From positions 938 through 15,841 of the forward strand of contig CAJUCB010000021.1 in assembly GCA_910584805.1 (NCBI GenBank): DNA of 14,904 nucleotides, in the 5' to 3' direction. Made by a program: the position numbers and the translations under genes. The first letter of the stretch is position 1, and every line of letters begins with the position of its first letter. The notes under the pieces are model-generated. The model had not been told where the DNA came from, did no database searches, and saw only the letters and a list, made by a program, of their open reading frames with translations. The DNA comes from an uncultured Oscillospiraceae bacterium (GTDB taxonomy: Bacteria; Bacillota; Clostridia; Oscillospirales; Oscillospiraceae). Below, one piece after another: positions 13,077 through 14,904 of this stretch.

Positions 13077-13098
13077 TCCATCACATCCTTTTGCTGCA

Positions 13099-13638
13099 TC
13101 ATTGGTAAATGCTGGGTTTCAAAATACCGATGTAGGGGAGCTGGCGGTACTTCTGGTTGAAGTCCAGGCCGCAGCCCACCACAAACTCGTCGGGCACCGT
13201 GAAGCCCACGTAATCTGCCTCGATCTCCGTCACCCGGCGCTCCGGCTTGTCCAGGAGCACACAGAGCTTCAGGGAGGCGGGGTGGCGTTTTTTCAGCTCC
13301 GTCACCAGCTTGGACAGGGTACGCCCGGTGTCCAAGATGTCCTCCACCAGGAGCACATGCCGCCCGATGATCTCCTTTTCCAGGTCCAGGCGCATCTCCA
13401 CCGTCCCGGTGCTCACCGCCCAGGAGCCATAGGAGGAGGCGGCCACGAAGTCCAGCTCCAGGGGGGTCTGGATGCTGCGCACCAAATCCGCCATAAAGAT
13501 GAAGGAGCCCCGCAGGACCCCCACCACCAGGGGCAGCTCCCCCTGGTAGTCCCGGGTGAGCTGCTCCCCCATGGCCTGGATACGCGCCGCCACTTCTTCC
13601 TTGGTATAGAGGATCGCCTTCATATCTTCTTCCATCAT
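13099..13638 (-). CDS. hpt: Hypoxanthine phosphoribosyltransferase
   Basis: Hpt salvages hypoxanthine (and usually guanine) by joining it to PRPP, giving IMP or GMP. The 179-residue length is normal. The PRPP-binding signature VEDILDTGRT (98-107) is intact. The base-binding region KPERR (131-135) and the FTVPDEFVVGCGLDF block (146-160) match bacterial Hpt, as does the YRQLPYIGIL ending. I chose the ATG at 13638, which overlaps the tilS stop codon (ATGA), because AGGAAGGA lies upstream and relatives start with a similar short acidic lead; ATG codons at 13635 and 13623 are alternatives. It is the middle gene of tilS-hpt-ftsH, an order conserved in many Firmicutes, where TilS and Hpt were reported to act together on ftsH expression in Bacillus. 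Confidence 0.96.
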   Translation of the reverse strand: MMEEDMKAILYTKEEVAARIQAMGEQLTRDYQGELPLVVGVLRGSFIFMADLVRSIQTPLELDFVAASSYGSWAVSTGTVEMRLDLEKEIIGRHVLLVEDILDTGRTLSKLVTELKKRHPASLKLCVLLDKPERRVTEIEADYVGFTVPDEFVVGCGLDFNQKYRQLPYIGILKPSIYQ

Positions 13639-14904
13639 CGCTGCTGTTCCTTCCTCTCTATCTTCTTTCTCTCTAGGACGAGACACACCGCCGCCTCCCC
13701 TGCCGCTGCCAGCCGGGGGGCATGGGGCCCCAGCCCCGCCGCGGCCAGCATCCCCCGGGCGTCGGAGAGCACCGGGAGGCTGTCCCGCTGGGCTTTTGGA
13801 ATCTTCTCGTCGATATACCACTTTTTCAAGCTCTTTTCCCCTCGCCGGGGGAGCTTGAGCCGGTCCCCGGTCTGCCGGGGGCGGAGGGTCAGGGGGAACA
13901 CCGGGTCCCGGAGATACCACCCCTCCCCTTCCACCGGGCAGGTGGCGGGGGTGATGCGGAGGGTCCAATCCCCCCAGTGGTACTGGCCGGGGCCGGGGAG
14001 CTCCATAGGCGGCGGCGCTTCTGCCTCCCCCAGGGCAAAGAGCAGGCGGCCGTATTGCCGCCGCACCCGGAGCCCCTGGGGCAGGTCTATCTGCCCGGAG
14101 GGCTTATCCCCCAGGGCCAGCTCCACCACCGCCTCCAAATGGGCGGCGCTGTGTTCCCAGCGGCCCAGCGCCGCCAACGCCGCCTTCACCCCCCGGATGG
14201 CCACCGGGCGGGGGGCCTCCCGGAGGGCTTGGACGGAAAGGGCAATCCCTTCCTGCGTCCGCTCTCCCCCTTGAACCAGCGCCTGGCCCAGGCCGTCCAA
14301 ACAGTCCCGGTCCGCCCGCAGGTGGCGCAGGTTCGCCGCCAGGCGGCGGGAAAAGCTGGGGTTCAGGCGTTCCAGCACCGGCATCACCTCCCGCCGCAGC
14401 AGGTTGCGGCGATAGGTCACGTCGGCGTTGGAGCTGTCCTCCACATGGGGGATCCCCTGGGCGGCCAAATATGCCTCCAACACCTCCCGGGGGCACTCCA
14501 ACAGGGGGCGGCACAGCCTGCCCCGCCGGGGCGGGATGCCCGTCAGGCCGTCCAGGCCGCTGCCCCGGAGCAGGTGGAGCAACACCGTCTCGGCGTTGTC
14601 ATTGGCGTTGTGGGCGGTGGCAATCAAGCTGCCCTCCCCCAAGCCCTGGGCGGTGCGCTCCAAAAAGACGTAGCGCAGCTGCCGGGCGGTGTCCTCAATG
14701 CCCCGGCCTGTCCGGGCGGCCTGGGCGGCCACGTCCCCTTGGCCCAGGTGCAGGGGGACCCCCTGCCGCCGGCACCAGTCCTGGACAAAGGCCGCGTCCC
14801 GCTGGGATTCCGCCCCTCGGAGCTGGTGGTTGTAGTGGGCGGCGTGAATCCTCAGCCCCCGCCCTTCCGCCAGCGCCAGCAGCAGGGTGAGCAGGGCCAT
14901 GGAA
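13635..14904 (-). CDS. tilS: tRNA(Ile)-lysidine synthase TilS, N-terminus cut by the window edge
   Basis: TilS attaches lysine to C34 of the minor tRNA-Ile with a CAU anticodon, so that it reads AUA codons. The visible part starts at S-MALL, which fits the end of the PP-loop motif SGGxDS; the rest lies beyond the right edge. Family features seen are HYNHQLRG (about residues 22-29 of the visible frame), HNANDNAETVLLHLLRGSGL, the LTGIPP segment, RRNLLRREVMPVLERLNP, and a C-terminal domain with LTLRPRQTGDRLKLP and SLKKWYIDEKIP. The C-terminal domain is complete, so the enzyme looks intact. An internal ATG at 14900 should not be taken as the start, because it would lose the ATP-binding loop. Its stop overlaps the hpt start, which points to coupled translation. 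Confidence 0.96.
   Translation of the reverse strand, partial: SMALLTLLLALAEGRGLRIHAAHYNHQLRGAESQRDAAFVQDWCRRQGVPLHLGQGDVAAQAARTGRGIEDTARQLRYVFLERTAQGLGEGSLIATAHNANDNAETVLLHLLRGSGLDGLTGIPPRRGRLCRPLLECPREVLEAYLAAQGIPHVEDSSNADVTYRRNLLRREVMPVLERLNPSFSRRLAANLRHLRADRDCLDGLGQALVQGGERTQEGIALSVQALREAPRPVAIRGVKAALAALGRWEHSAAHLEAVVELALGDKPSGQIDLPQGLRVRRQYGRLLFALGEAEAPPPMELPGPGQYHWGDWTLRITPATCPVEGEGWYLRDPVFPLTLRPRQTGDRLKLPRRGEKSLKKWYIDEKIPKAQRDSLPVLSDARGMLAAAGLGPHAPRLAAAGEAAVCLVLERKKIERKEQQR

Overview
The window looks like chromosomal DNA from a GC-rich, endospore-forming Clostridia-type Firmicute. An Oscillospiraceae relative (Oscillibacter/Flavonifractor-like) is my best guess. The reasons are a SpoIID gene, a consensus CIRCE element, strong AGGAGG-type ribosome binding sites, the tilS-hpt-ftsH gene order and very GC-rich third codon positions. 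I see fourteen protein genes and no rRNA, tRNA, CRISPR array or transposase gene. The genus-level guess is inference.

Left part (1-5520). A small two-gene unit on the minus strand encodes an XRE-type regulator and a four-helix membrane protein. Its sigma-A promoter is bracketed by copies of an ATGGAAAG operator-like motif. Next come mnmE (tRNA wobble-uridine modification) and spoIID (engulfment peptidoglycan hydrolase), both minus. The 301-bp gap between them is AT-richer and holds two perfect, back-to-back DnaA boxes plus several near-matches: a possible replication origin or other DnaA-binding locus. A NodB-family polysaccharide deacetylase (plus) diverges from spoIID and converges tail-to-tail on a PLP-dependent aminotransferase (minus).

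Middle part (5521-9790). This is a protein-quality-control region. A perfect CIRCE (HrcA operator) precedes a long leader and an hsp20 gene; a repeat-filled gap of about 0.8 kb and then clpB follow. The gap is framed by a 34-bp perfect inverted repeat that starts at the hsp20 stop codon and ends at the likely clpB -35 box. It contains a perfect 100-bp direct repeat and a series of GC-rich hairpins, several with three-base loops. One hairpin keeps its pairing although its stem sequence differs between copies.

Right part (9791-14904). A small two-helix membrane protein with a zinc ribbon has its own promoter. It is followed by a minus-strand toxin-antitoxin pair of HigB/HigA type with a perfect 20-bp palindrome between its -35 and -10 boxes. 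The conserved tilS-hpt-ftsH operon (minus) closes the window; tilS is cut by the right edge and ftsH begins with TTG.

Together, Hsp20 (holdase), ClpB (disaggregase) and FtsH (membrane protease) lie within 7.2 kb. MnmE and TilS are both tRNA-modifying enzymes. The neighbourhood (mnmE, the tilS-hpt-ftsH operon, DnaA boxes) resembles what lies near the origin in other Firmicutes, which is inference, not proof.
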